DNA from: a virus
Virus record (IMG/VR): IMGVR_UViG_3300020195_000003
Span: 1 to 42,929 of that record
DNA: 42,929 bases
Strand: one strand, 5' to 3'
The notes beneath the pieces are model-generated. The model was given only the letters and a program-made list of their open reading frames with translations. It ran no database searches and was not told where the DNA came from. Within the stretch, counting starts at the first letter, position 1. Each line of letters opens with the position of its first letter. Positions 13,412 through 19,977 of the stretch are shown here, piece by piece. The translations under genes and the position numbers were made by a program.

Positions 13412-13425
13412 GTAATAGCTATTAC
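13412..13425. promoter_or_regulatory. 14-bp palindrome in non-coding region
   Basis: GTAATAGCTATTAC is perfectly symmetric. A second inverted repeat, GTTATA-8-TATAAC, lies at 13481-13500. Both are in the 700-bp stretch without genes and could be regulator or initiator binding sites. Confidence 0.4.
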
Positions 13426-13445
13426 TTGCGTGCCGTGGCTATATT

Positions 13446-13767
13446 TGTCTTAGCTGAAATTCAGGATTATCCCGACACGTGTTATAAGTTTATGTATAAC
13501 TGTTCTACATTGCTAGATTATTAAAGTTCTTTAAGATAATGTTGCTATGGCTTGCTATGGGCTGATAGTAATCGGTCGAAGTGTCTTAGATGTCTTAGCT
13601 GATTTCCCTATTCTTTCTAATTTTGAAAGGTTTCCCCGCTGCATCAAAACCCTTCCTCCTGGTATTGATCCTCTCTATAATATATACAAGACATATAAGA
13701 CATAGGAGTCACTCAGCTATACAAAACTGTCTTGATTGCTTTTTTTCTCTACCAAGACAGCAAGACA
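13446..13767. other. Non-coding region with eight TGTCTT/AAGACA motifs; origin or control-region candidate
   Basis: TGTCTT occurs at 13446, 13582, 13591 and 13728 and its complement AAGACA at 13688, 13697, 13754 and 13762. Three pairs are direct repeats 8-9 bp apart. The stretch 13187-13888 has no credible gene, is AT-rich, and follows the bent DNA. Clustered oriented short motifs next to curved AT-rich DNA resemble iteron-type origins or a multi-operator control region. Nothing shows which. Confidence 0.45.
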
Positions 13768-13805
13768 GCCCAATGATAAAAAATCATAGCCTCTAGGTGG
13801 TCGTA

Positions 13806-13893
13806 GGGTAAAAAATAACGCTTTGGCTGTAAATAAAATCTTGACAGCGCGCAATATCCATGCGATAATTTTTGTAGATCGAAACAAAATGAA
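13806..13893 (+). repeat. 88-bp promoter element, copy B
   Basis: This copy differs from 12719-12806 at three bases and likewise ends at ATGAA of a 64-codon ORF. It shows that the same promoter/start unit has been joined to two different small coding regions. Confidence 0.9.
13841..13869 (+). promoter_or_regulatory. Strong sigma70 promoter P2
   Basis: TTGACA (13841-13846), 17-bp spacer, GATAAT (13864-13869), identical in both boxes to P1. It should drive the 13889 frame and the following rightward small genes to about 16626. Confidence 0.85.
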
Positions 13894-14083
13894 GACTTTC
13901 GGCTATTTAGGGTTTTACAAGGGGAAAAAAGCATAGATAACATTGACCGAGCCAAACGCAAGCAGAGCGCACGCATACATCGAGCTGGCTAAAATTCTCG
14001 GGGCAAGAAAAAGCTATGAAGTGAGTCTTTTTTTATGCGAAAGAGACGGCGAGCAAGTGAAGCATTCTACGGATTCGCTTTAA
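13889..14083 (+). pseudogene. 64-codon small ORF with in-frame amber codon at position 16
   Basis: From the ATG at 13889 the frame reads MKTFGYLGFYKGKKA, then TAG (13934-13936), then continues open for 48 codons (ITLTEPNASRAHAYIELAK...) to TAA at 14081-14083. Read through the amber, the product would be 64 aa long and looks like one coherent small protein: a GYLGFYKGKKA strand segment, an Ala-rich helix, and a C-terminal YEVSLFLCERDGEQVKHST that resembles a common small phage protein type (short fold ending in a kDGkpVvH-like segment). Either the gene has been inactivated by a point mutation, or it is expressed by amber suppression, or translation restarts at the TTG just after the stop. Confidence 0.6.
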
Positions 14084-14089
14084 GATCTT

Positions 14090-14111
14090 GAGTGACGCCT
14101 TCGGGCGGTAA
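14090..14111 (+). repeat. 22-bp UUCG-hairpin element, copy 2
   Basis: Identical to 13181-13202 and likewise placed just after the small ORF of a promoter cassette. Here no CRISPR repeat follows; instead a second hairpin (GCCGG...CCGGC, about 14122-14139) precedes the next ribosome-binding site. Confidence 0.75.
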
Positions 14112-14163
14112 AAGCATTAAAGCCGGTCACAATGCCGGCGACAAACAAAAAGGAAAAAACAAA

Positions 14164-14547
14164 ATGAATAACACACAATTTAAACATGCAGAAATGGCAA
14201 AGTATGTAAAAGAATTACAAGAGAATAGATTTAAAATCTTTGTTTACTCTGATTCTGATTCAATAGATTTTAAATTTGAGAAAGATAATAATCTAGGCTA
14301 CTGCATGATAGATGGAATTCGCGGCTTTACTTTTTCGAGCGTCCACAAACCCAATAATCAAACCGGACGCGGATTTAGGACTAGCGAAGAGACTTGGAAT
14401 CCAACATTAAAAGACGCCGAAAACGCTTTTTGCAATGCCCCTTATTGGGCTTCTAGTCGAGATAGGAAGTCTATTGAGAAATATAAAAACATGGCGGATT
14501 ATATGAGCAAAGAGACCGTTCTTAAATATAGAGAATTAATGGCTTAA
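14164..14547 (+). CDS. Hypothetical early protein (127 aa)
   Basis: The start at 14164 is chosen because AAAAGGA lies 10 nt upstream; the same AAAGGAAAAAACAAAATG leader precedes 13019 and, nearly identical, 15374. The product begins MNNTQFKHAEMAKYVKELQ, with an N-terminal helix, a central DFKFEKDNNLGYCMIDGIRGFTF beta region (residues 36-58) and a Trp/Tyr-rich C-terminal helical part. No enzyme motif is visible and I do not recognise the family. It is expressed from P2. Confidence 0.6.
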   Translation: MNNTQFKHAEMAKYVKELQENRFKIFVYSDSDSIDFKFEKDNNLGYCMIDGIRGFTFSSVHKPNNQTGRGFRTSEETWNPTLKDAENAFCNAPYWASSRDRKSIEKYKNMADYMSKETVLKYRELMA

Positions 14548-14626
14548 TTTAAAAAAGGAAAAAACAAAATATAACGAACTAACAGACTCGGCAAAAGAGA
14601 ATGCTCGGAATTGGTATCTAGGCGCG

Positions 14627-14992
14627 ATGGCTGGGGAGTCGTTTAGGTGGGAAGACATATTAGAGGACGCAAAAGCAATTGGTTTAAATATTAATTCGAA
14701 AAACGAAGGGAATTTTATAGAATCGGCTACCGTTTGCGCGGAATTAATTTTGCGCGGTCATGGGAAAACTTGCGAAACATACAAAACAGCCGCGATATTT
14801 ACTAATAGCCTTGAATTGCTCGGAGAAGAAACGGAAGAGGACGAATTGAAATCGGAATTTCTTCGGGCATTGCTCGAAGATTTTAGATTATTATTAAATG
14901 CTAACGTTGAATATGATCAAAGCGAAGAAGCAATATCCGACACGATGGAAGCCAATGAATATGAATTTACTATTGACGGTAGAATTTTTTAA
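14627..14992 (+). CDS. Hypothetical early protein with apparently damaged original start
   Basis: The first ATG in this frame is 14627 (121 aa), with only AGG at -9. The frame stays open upstream and the product reads back as YNELTDSAKENARNWYLGA to the conserved leader AAAGGAAAAAACAAAAT, where a start codon is expected. There the sequence is ATATAAC, as if two bases had been lost from ATGTATAAC. Proteins of this type (xYNELTxxAKENAR...WEDILEDAKxIGLxI...) are common in phages and plasmids and normally carry that N-terminus. So this is an N-terminally truncated but perhaps still translated gene, or a decayed one. Function unknown. Confidence 0.5.
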   Translation: MAGESFRWEDILEDAKAIGLNINSKNEGNFIESATVCAELILRGHGKTCETYKTAAIFTNSLELLGEETEEDELKSEFLRALLEDFRLLLNANVEYDQSEEAISDTMEANEYEFTIDGRIF

Positions 14993-15012
14993 AAACAAAA
15001 GGAGAAAAGAAA

Positions 15013-15321
15013 ATGATTTCATTTAACGACGCAAAAGAACGCGCGCAAGGAATGCTGGAAACTAATGAACTAGCCGATGCTGCGGCGGCTAATGTTGAGA
15101 TTGTGCGGATGATGGGTGTCAGGATGATTTTTTCGAGACTCACCATTGACGTTAGAAAAGCACTCAATGCAGCGGTAAAAAATGGGCGTCTTGGGCATTT
15201 AAAAAAAGAGCACTTGCGACCAGAGGCCTATTTTCATCCAAACGCGAAAGCGAACGCGATGGACGAGCGCGATAAAATTCTGCGAGAAAGCATTGAAGCG
15301 ATTAGAAAAGTTTGCGCATAA
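15013..15321 (+). CDS. Hypothetical early protein (102 aa)
   Basis: The 102-aa, mostly helical, basic protein starts MISFNDAKERAQGMLETNEL after AAAGGAGAAAAGAAA, a strong ribosome-binding site. A central segment VRKALNAAVKNGRLGHLKKEHLRPEAYFHP (residues 52-81) resembles small phage proteins of unknown function that have a Leu-Gly-His-Leu-Lys turn. There is no catalytic motif. It is in the rightward string downstream of P2. Confidence 0.65.
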   Translation: MISFNDAKERAQGMLETNELADAAAANVEIVRMMGVRMIFSRLTIDVRKALNAAVKNGRLGHLKKEHLRPEAYFHPNAKANAMDERDKILRESIEAIRKVCA

Positions 15322-15373
15322 CTGCAATTGCTGATTTTTTAAAACTCAAACGACAAACAAAGGAAAAAAGAAA

Positions 15374-15544
15374 ATGAATAACACAATATTAATTGATGAT
15401 CAATTCGTGCTTGTAGACGCTCTTGAAACGGCTAGAGCAGTGCTAGAAAATCATTTTGGCTATGAACACGGACGAGAAGACGTGGGGAAGGCATGGGGCA
15501 AAATTGAAACGGCACTCGAAATGTTGGAAAGTAACAAAAAATAA
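15374..15544 (+). CDS. Small hypothetical protein (56 aa)
   Basis: The frame begins with ATG at 15374 after AAAGGAAAAAAGAAA and ends at TAA 15542-15544. The product starts MNNTILIDDQFVLVDALETAR and is acidic and helical. It shares the MNNT start and leader with the gene at 14164, suggesting that leader-plus-start units have been copied in this island. No family is recognised. Confidence 0.55.
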   Translation: MNNTILIDDQFVLVDALETARAVLENHFGYEHGREDVGKAWGKIETALEMLESNKK

Positions 15545-15556
15545 GGAAGCATCAGT

Positions 15557-15973
15557 ATGAAAATTTTACTATTAGGCATATTCCTATTTATGGCCGGAGG
15601 GTTGGGCGTGGCCGGCCAGATTGACCTATCTAAAATCGCCGTGATTGAGTCGAACAGCCGCCTAAATGCCATTGGGGATAACGGGCAATCGTTCGGGCTT
15701 TATCAGATCCACCGGCGCGGAATATTGGCGGATTTTAACCAAATGACCGGCGCGGACGTTAAACCAAGCGAGCTATTCAGCGAGTCGAAATCCGCTCACA
15801 TTGCGCTTTGGGCATTTGAGGAGCGATTGCCGCAGCTTATCAGGGCCAGGGGGCATAAAGTTACAGAGCGAGCCTTGATCATAGCGTGGAACTGCGGGAC
15901 ATCATGCCTTGACCGTAAAGCTTTACCGAAAACAACCGTTAACTATTTAAAAAAATACAGGAGCTTGAAATGA
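15557..15973 (+). CDS. Secreted lysozyme-like endolysin (SLT/transglycosylase type)
   Basis: The 138-aa protein has an N-terminal signal peptide or signal anchor (residues 1-20, MKILLLGIFLFMAGGLGVAG) followed by a lysozyme-superfamily domain. IAVIESNSRLNAIGD places the likely catalytic Glu at residue 31, and GQSFGLYQIHRRG is the motif of lytic transglycosylases. It would cut peptidoglycan in the periplasm. Sec export would make lysis partly independent of the holin, as in SAR or signal-arrest endolysins. Unusually, it is coded on the plus strand among small early genes, 15 kb from the holin-like gene. Its last bases overlap the next ATG (ATGA). Confidence 0.8.
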   Translation: MKILLLGIFLFMAGGLGVAGQIDLSKIAVIESNSRLNAIGDNGQSFGLYQIHRRGILADFNQMTGADVKPSELFSESKSAHIALWAFEERLPQLIRARGHKVTERALIIAWNCGTSCLDRKALPKTTVNYLKKYRSLK

Positions 15974-16179
15974 CACAGGCAGAATATTTGAACAAAGTTT
16001 TGAAAATGGTTGAAAAATCACTGGAGCCGCAAGAATTCTGCGGACTCTGCGACGAAGCGAGCGCGGAATTAACGGATATTGAATTCAGAAACAGGGATAT
16101 GAGCGTTTGCGCGAAATGCTTTAACAATATGCCGGAAGAATATCCCGAGGATGAAGACCAGCATAGGGGAGACCGCTAA
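15970..16179 (+). CDS. Small zinc-finger-like protein (69 aa)
   Basis: The 69-aa acidic protein contains two Cys pairs, FCGLCDE (Cys24, Cys27) and VCAKCFN (Cys47, Cys50), spaced as in a small treble-clef or zinc-ribbon fold. It overlaps the endolysin stop by 4 nt, so translation is coupled. The acidic tail (PEEYPEDEDQ) is unstructured. It may bind nucleic acid or a host protein; function unknown. Confidence 0.6.
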   Translation: MTQAEYLNKVLKMVEKSLEPQEFCGLCDEASAELTDIEFRNRDMSVCAKCFNNMPEEYPEDEDQHRGDR

Positions 16180-16180
16180 C

Positions 16181-16405
16181 ATGCCGATGATCCAAAAAGA
16201 CGCTCTTGAGGCATTTACAAGGGCGAAGAACGAGGGCAGAATGTCCGCGAGTCCGACAGCGTGGAATTTTTACGGGCATTTTTTGTATGTCGGTAGCGTT
16301 GGCGAGCTTGATCTTTTCAAGCACGTGGCGACGGGTGAATTTTTAAGCGATAGGGCAGACCACATAATTAAGAAGCATAATTTAGAAGCGAGGATTGCAC
16401 CATGA
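16181..16405 (+). CDS. Hypothetical protein (74 aa)
   Basis: I chose the ATG at 16181 over an in-frame upstream one at 16151 because it starts right after the preceding gene and GGGGA lies about 11 nt upstream. The product (MPMIQKDALEAFTRAKNEGR...) has a helical start, a central aromatic segment WNFYGHFLYVGSVGELDLFKH and a helical end. It is the size of small phage proteins with an unknown role. It overlaps the next start by 4 nt. Confidence 0.55.
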   Translation: MPMIQKDALEAFTRAKNEGRMSASPTAWNFYGHFLYVGSVGELDLFKHVATGEFLSDRADHIIKKHNLEARIAP

Positions 16406-16626
16406 CCGAGCGCCGACGCACGAAAAAAAACAAAGAACTATTCAGGCGCGAAATATCGGGGCTTAGCGAAGAAAAGTTACTTTGTCTCGAAGCCAATCTA
16501 AGCCGTGAGGTCACAGAGCTTTTCGACGACGCTGATCATGGAATTGAATTGCTTGATATCATCGACGAGCGGTTAGATTTCCTCGAAAAAATAACGGTAG
16601 AAAACATCATCAAGAAATGCGTATAA
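16402..16626 (+). CDS. Small helical hypothetical protein (74 aa)
   Basis: The 74-aa product starts with a strongly basic segment (MTERRRTKKNKELFRR) and continues as an acidic helical hairpin (residues 25-65). Its start overlaps the upstream stop (ATGA). It is the last gene of the rightward island and its 3' end overlaps the convergent zinc-ribbon gene by 17 bp, with no terminator between them. Confidence 0.55.
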   Translation: MTERRRTKKNKELFRREISGLSEEKLLCLEANLSREVTELFDDADHGIELLDIIDERLDFLEKITVENIIKKCV

Positions 16627-16915
16627 CGATAAAGCCATTAGGTAGGTGAGTCAGGCGGAACAGTGAACCCTTTGCCTTGCCGTAGCGCGAGACAGAGCTG
16701 GCAACGCTCGCCTTATCCTGGTCTCTGACCTCAAAAGCCTTAGAGCCGCCAACGCGGATGGTTTCAATTCCGTATTTCTTGGCGAACGCGACATGCCCAA
16801 CCACGCCCCAATTATTAGCGTGACACCGACTGCAATGCTTCGGTTTAATATTAGGGTCTCGCCCGTGCCAACTGTTACCACAGCGAGCGCAAATATTCGG
16901 TTTTATATATTCCAC
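16610..16915 (-). CDS. Zinc-ribbon protein at end of replication block
   Basis: The 101-aa protein has two Cys pairs, ICARCGNSW (Cys8, Cys11) and HCSRCHANNW (Cys28, Cys31), typical of a zinc ribbon, then a C-terminal basic region. Such small zinc-ribbon proteins with a KPKxCSRCxxxxW pattern are often found near phage replication genes and are thought to bind DNA. Its start overlaps the stop of the primase-helicase by one base, so the two are cotranscribed. Role unknown. Confidence 0.65.
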   Translation of the reverse strand: MEYIKPNICARCGNSWHGRDPNIKPKHCSRCHANNWGVVGHVAFAKKYGIETIRVGGSKAFEVRDQDKASVASSVSRYGKAKGSLFRLTHLPNGFIVIRIS

Positions 16916-19182
16916 TAAAATTCAGGTTCTTTATAATATATTTTATTCCGCCAAAGATAAACACGCCCACTGCTTTTGCGAATTTGGAATTTCTCCCATC
17001 CTAAAAGCCGGAGACAACTTCCAACGCGCCTTTCAATCAGTCGGTCAATGCGCCCGATTGGAATCTGTAAGCACTCGGTTATTATTTCCAGCGTTGAAAC
17101 CTCTTCGCTCTTGCCTGTCATCATCAAATATTGAATGATTGCCTGCTCCCATTCATCAGTCATTCGTCGTTTTTCCTGTTCTTCTTTCGCGCTCTCTGGC
17201 ATCTCCCACCATGATTCGCGAGCTTTATAGCGGACAACAGCCTCGGCAAAAAGCTGGTCTCGGTCTTGCTCGATCTTATCGATGTGTATCGTGTGCGTTT
17301 TAATAGGCCAGAATCGTCGAGCACCAGTATTGTCCTTTAGATATTCATCTTCGTTTGTTGTGCCGACACATACGCACTGGCGGGGGAAGTCTCTCGCGTT
17401 TTTTGCCCAAACAGCACGATAGCGGTCAGTTGGACATGAAGCGAATTTCTTAATGGCATTTGCATCGGCATTGGATATATTCGACAATTCAGCGAACTCA
17501 ATCAGCAGCTTGCCTTGAATATTATAATAAAAATTCGCGTCCGTCACATGCCCGTGAGCTTCGGCGTACCAGTCCCCTCCGATAATACCAAGAGCGGTTG
17601 ATTTATATTTACCCTGAGTACCTTCGAGCATGACCATATTATCCATTTTGCAACCTGGTTTATAAATACGAGCGACCATCGCGATCCAGAAATTTTTCGA
17701 TACCGCCTCTGAATAATCGCTGCTGTCGGAGGACATATACGCCGTAAAAAAATTATTCAATCTCGGCATACCATCCCAGACGAGCGACTCGAAATATTCT
17801 TTTGGGGCATTGCGCGGTCGTCTATTTGAAACAGCGACAAGCCCGTCATAGATAGTTTCCTTGCCTATCTTAGTCATAGCGAACGTACTCTGCATGAAAC
17901 ATTGCATTTCAATCGTATCGACATCGGTAAGCTCTCGCGGCTTGCTTCCAACAGCACCAAGCCAAGTGGTGAGAATTTTCTGCTCGAACACATCAAACCA
18001 GAATTTGTCCTTCCATCCCGGGTATCTCTCAAGAACAGTAATGACGCACAGCACGTTCATCATAGGAACGCCCTTGCCGTTATCGGGAAGCCCAAGCTCT
18101 TGAATCCAATAAATAGAAGTTTCAGATAGCGGAACAACTTCTTCCGCTTCGTGGACATGAGTTTCTTTGCTTATGATCTGAGCGTTCCCATGCACGATAG
18201 TATGCTCAGAAACTATTTTCCTCGGCTTTGCGATAGCGGTCGTGTGATAGGTTGACACGCATGACATCGCCCATTGAACAGTTTTTTTTGAGTCCCACCC
18301 TTCTTCGAGCGCGTCCGCCGCATCGAATCCATCACCCATGCCAACGGGAGTCAGTGTTTTTATCAGTGGGCAATGTGGTTTTAATAGCTCGGCTATGCCG
18401 TGCATTGCGTCAATTCCGACCTGATCGGCATCAGCCCATAGAAGTATCGCCCGCCCATAAATAGCGTTCCACATAGCCTTTCTGTAGGCATTAGAGCCAT
18501 TCGACCATGTGACAACGACATAGGTATGCCCTAACAGCGTCCGAGCGGCATCGGCGGCTTTCTCGCCTTCCACTATTAGCACTGGCGCATTAGGTCTTTC
18601 TGCAAGCAATTCAAGCCCATAGAGCGGACGAGGGGCAGGGTAGCCTTTGTTTACCCAACAGCCATTGGCAGACCAAGTAAACGGGAGAATCTGTTTTTTA
18701 CCATCAGACATATTATAACGCACGATATAAAATAAAAGTTTGCGTTCAGCATTAAGGTAAGTCCAGAAAGCAGCCGGCTCGCCGTACACAGCGTGATTAA
18801 AATCGCATTGTGGCGCATCAGCAGGTGGTTGACATATTTTAGGTGCAGGCGGTGGCGGTGGCGGCAAATCTTTCGGGCTGTCGATAGGAACGAAGCCCTG
18901 ATCGTTGCTTAGTCTTTTGTATGATTCTCCGTTTGATATTCCGAGCACAGCCGCGTGTAATGATATTAAATCGCCTCCCGCACAATCAGAGTTTGCAAAA
19001 TCAGACCACATTCCAGTCATCAAATTAACGCTCATTGAATCGCCGTTCCCGCCCGATAACCCAGAGCAGACATATTCGCGCCCGCGTACTTTCCCGCCTG
19101 GAAGCCATGTTGAAACTAAATCAAGCGACCTCGACAGCAACTCGGATGCCAAGCCTTTAAAATCAAGCTGGTTAGTTTGCAT
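16915..19182 (-). CDS. Primase-helicase: TOPRIM plus VapE-like SF3-type ATPase
   Basis: The 755-aa protein is the likely replicative primase-helicase. The N-terminal part (residues 30-90) resembles primase zinc/DNA-recognition regions (VNLMTGMWSDFAN, GGDLISLHAAVLG). A TOPRIM domain follows (VLIVEGEKAAD at 201-211, WADADQ at 249-254). The C-terminal domain is the virulence-associated-E ATPase: NAPKEYFESLVWDG (458-471), Walker A GTQGKYKST (521-529), Walker B LLIEFAEL, and GTTNEDEYLKDNTGARRFWP. I start at MQTNQL (19182) because GAGGAG lies 8 nt upstream and the ATG overlaps the previous TGA; the upstream ATG lies in another gene. There is no polymerase, so host polymerase is probably recruited. 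Confidence 0.88.
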   Translation of the reverse strand: MQTNQLDFKGLASELLSRSLDLVSTWLPGGKVRGREYVCSGLSGGNGDSMSVNLMTGMWSDFANSDCAGGDLISLHAAVLGISNGESYKRLSNDQGFVPIDSPKDLPPPPPPAPKICQPPADAPQCDFNHAVYGEPAAFWTYLNAERKLLFYIVRYNMSDGKKQILPFTWSANGCWVNKGYPAPRPLYGLELLAERPNAPVLIVEGEKAADAARTLLGHTYVVVTWSNGSNAYRKAMWNAIYGRAILLWADADQVGIDAMHGIAELLKPHCPLIKTLTPVGMGDGFDAADALEEGWDSKKTVQWAMSCVSTYHTTAIAKPRKIVSEHTIVHGNAQIISKETHVHEAEEVVPLSETSIYWIQELGLPDNGKGVPMMNVLCVITVLERYPGWKDKFWFDVFEQKILTTWLGAVGSKPRELTDVDTIEMQCFMQSTFAMTKIGKETIYDGLVAVSNRRPRNAPKEYFESLVWDGMPRLNNFFTAYMSSDSSDYSEAVSKNFWIAMVARIYKPGCKMDNMVMLEGTQGKYKSTALGIIGGDWYAEAHGHVTDANFYYNIQGKLLIEFAELSNISNADANAIKKFASCPTDRYRAVWAKNARDFPRQCVCVGTTNEDEYLKDNTGARRFWPIKTHTIHIDKIEQDRDQLFAEAVVRYKARESWWEMPESAKEEQEKRRMTDEWEQAIIQYLMMTGKSEEVSTLEIITECLQIPIGRIDRLIERRVGSCLRLLGWEKFQIRKSSGRVYLWRNKIYYKEPEF

Positions 19183-19481
19183 CAAACATACTCCTCGTAA
19201 ATTAGTGGGGTAAGCCCGTAATGTTCGTTGCAATTTAAAAATGAATCCGATGCCGAGCCGAAAATATCTTCGCACTCATAGCACAGCGAGCTAGTCCCAC
19301 ACCTAGTTTTTATTCCGATAGAGTTTTTAAGTGTGTCAATTATTATGAGCAATCGTCGTTCTTCTGCAACAAAAGCCTCAGTGGTCATTGACATTTTCTC
19401 GTTTGGTAATGTGCAATCAATCATGCGCCTATCAATTAAATCGAAATATTCTTTTCGGAGTTCTTTTATTTGGTGGTTCAT
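19182..19481 (-). CDS. Hypothetical replication-block protein (99 aa)
   Basis: The start at 19481 is chosen because ATGA overlaps the preceding stop, with GGGAAAAA upstream. The protein begins MNHQIKELRKEYFDLIDRRM: a helical N-terminal half, then four Cys (RCGTSSLCYECEDIF and FLNCNEHYG) that could bind zinc. It ends inside the primase-helicase start (TGATG). Family unknown; DNA-binding helper of the helicase is only a guess from position. Confidence 0.55.
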   Translation of the reverse strand: MNHQIKELRKEYFDLIDRRMIDCTLPNEKMSMTTEAFVAEERRLLIIIDTLKNSIGIKTRCGTSSLCYECEDIFGSASDSFLNCNEHYGLTPLIYEEYV

Positions 19482-19660
19482 TGTTTTTCCCACGGATATG
19501 GTTGACCGTGGTTCTTTTTATAATATTTTTTTAGTGTGTAATCTTTTAATCCTCCAATTATTTCTTCTGGTTTTAGACCATTTTTTATGTATTCACTGAT
19601 TAGTTGATGCACATCAATATCAAAATCCATTTTCAGAGATATTCTCTGTCTAGCATTCAT
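19478..19660 (-). CDS. Hypothetical replication-block protein (60 aa)
   Basis: The ATG at 19660 overlaps the stop of the VRR-NUC gene (ACATGA). The 60-aa product begins MNARQRISLKMDFDIDVHQL, is helical and basic at its C-terminus (YTLKKYYKKNHGQPYPWEKQ). The longer in-frame extension upstream overlaps the nuclease gene and has no ribosome-binding site. No family is recognised. Confidence 0.5.
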   Translation of the reverse strand: MNARQRISLKMDFDIDVHQLISEYIKNGLKPEEIIGGLKDYTLKKYYKKNHGQPYPWEKQ

Positions 19661-19977
19661 GTTCTTAACCTCGTAATCATTTCCAACGCTTCTCCCACCG
19701 ACCGCGCAACAAACGCAATGCCACCGCACGAATTAATCATGTCAATAAACGCAAGCTGTTCTTTTGTGGCTTTTCCTTTTTCAGCTTTCACTTCTACTGC
19801 GACAAATTGCCCTGTATTGCTACAAATCCCAACTAAATCCGATGACCCAGTTCCCAATCCATATCTAACATAAGTTCCGTTTTGGTCTTGCAACATTCCG
19901 CAGTTATTTCTGAACAGCCGAACCCCGACATTCGCAAGAGCAAGCTGTATCTCAATCATAATTTGTTTTTCGCTCAC
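19657..19977 (-). CDS. VRR-NUC domain nuclease
   Basis: The 106-aa protein is a single-domain PD-(D/E)xK nuclease of the VRR-NUC family. The sites are GLGTGSSDLVGI (Asp47) and FVAVEVKAEKGKATKEQ (Glu62, Lys64), followed by the helix FIDMI. Such phage enzymes act as structure-specific endonucleases, probably on branched DNA during replication and recombination, and are often next to a helicase. I start at GTG 19977 because it overlaps the helicase TGA (GTGA) and AAGGAGG lies upstream; the longer ATG frame starts inside the helicase gene. Confidence 0.85.
   Translation of the reverse strand: MSEKQIMIEIQLALANVGVRLFRNNCGMLQDQNGTYVRYGLGTGSSDLVGICSNTGQFVAVEVKAEKGKATKEQLAFIDMINSCGGIAFVARSVGEALEMITRLRT

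Noticed and set aside
13934-13936. Amber codon as a sign of an alternative genetic code
   Set aside because: TAG ends other well-supported genes (26242-26244, 27544-27546), and long late genes contain no in-frame TAG, so the standard code applies.
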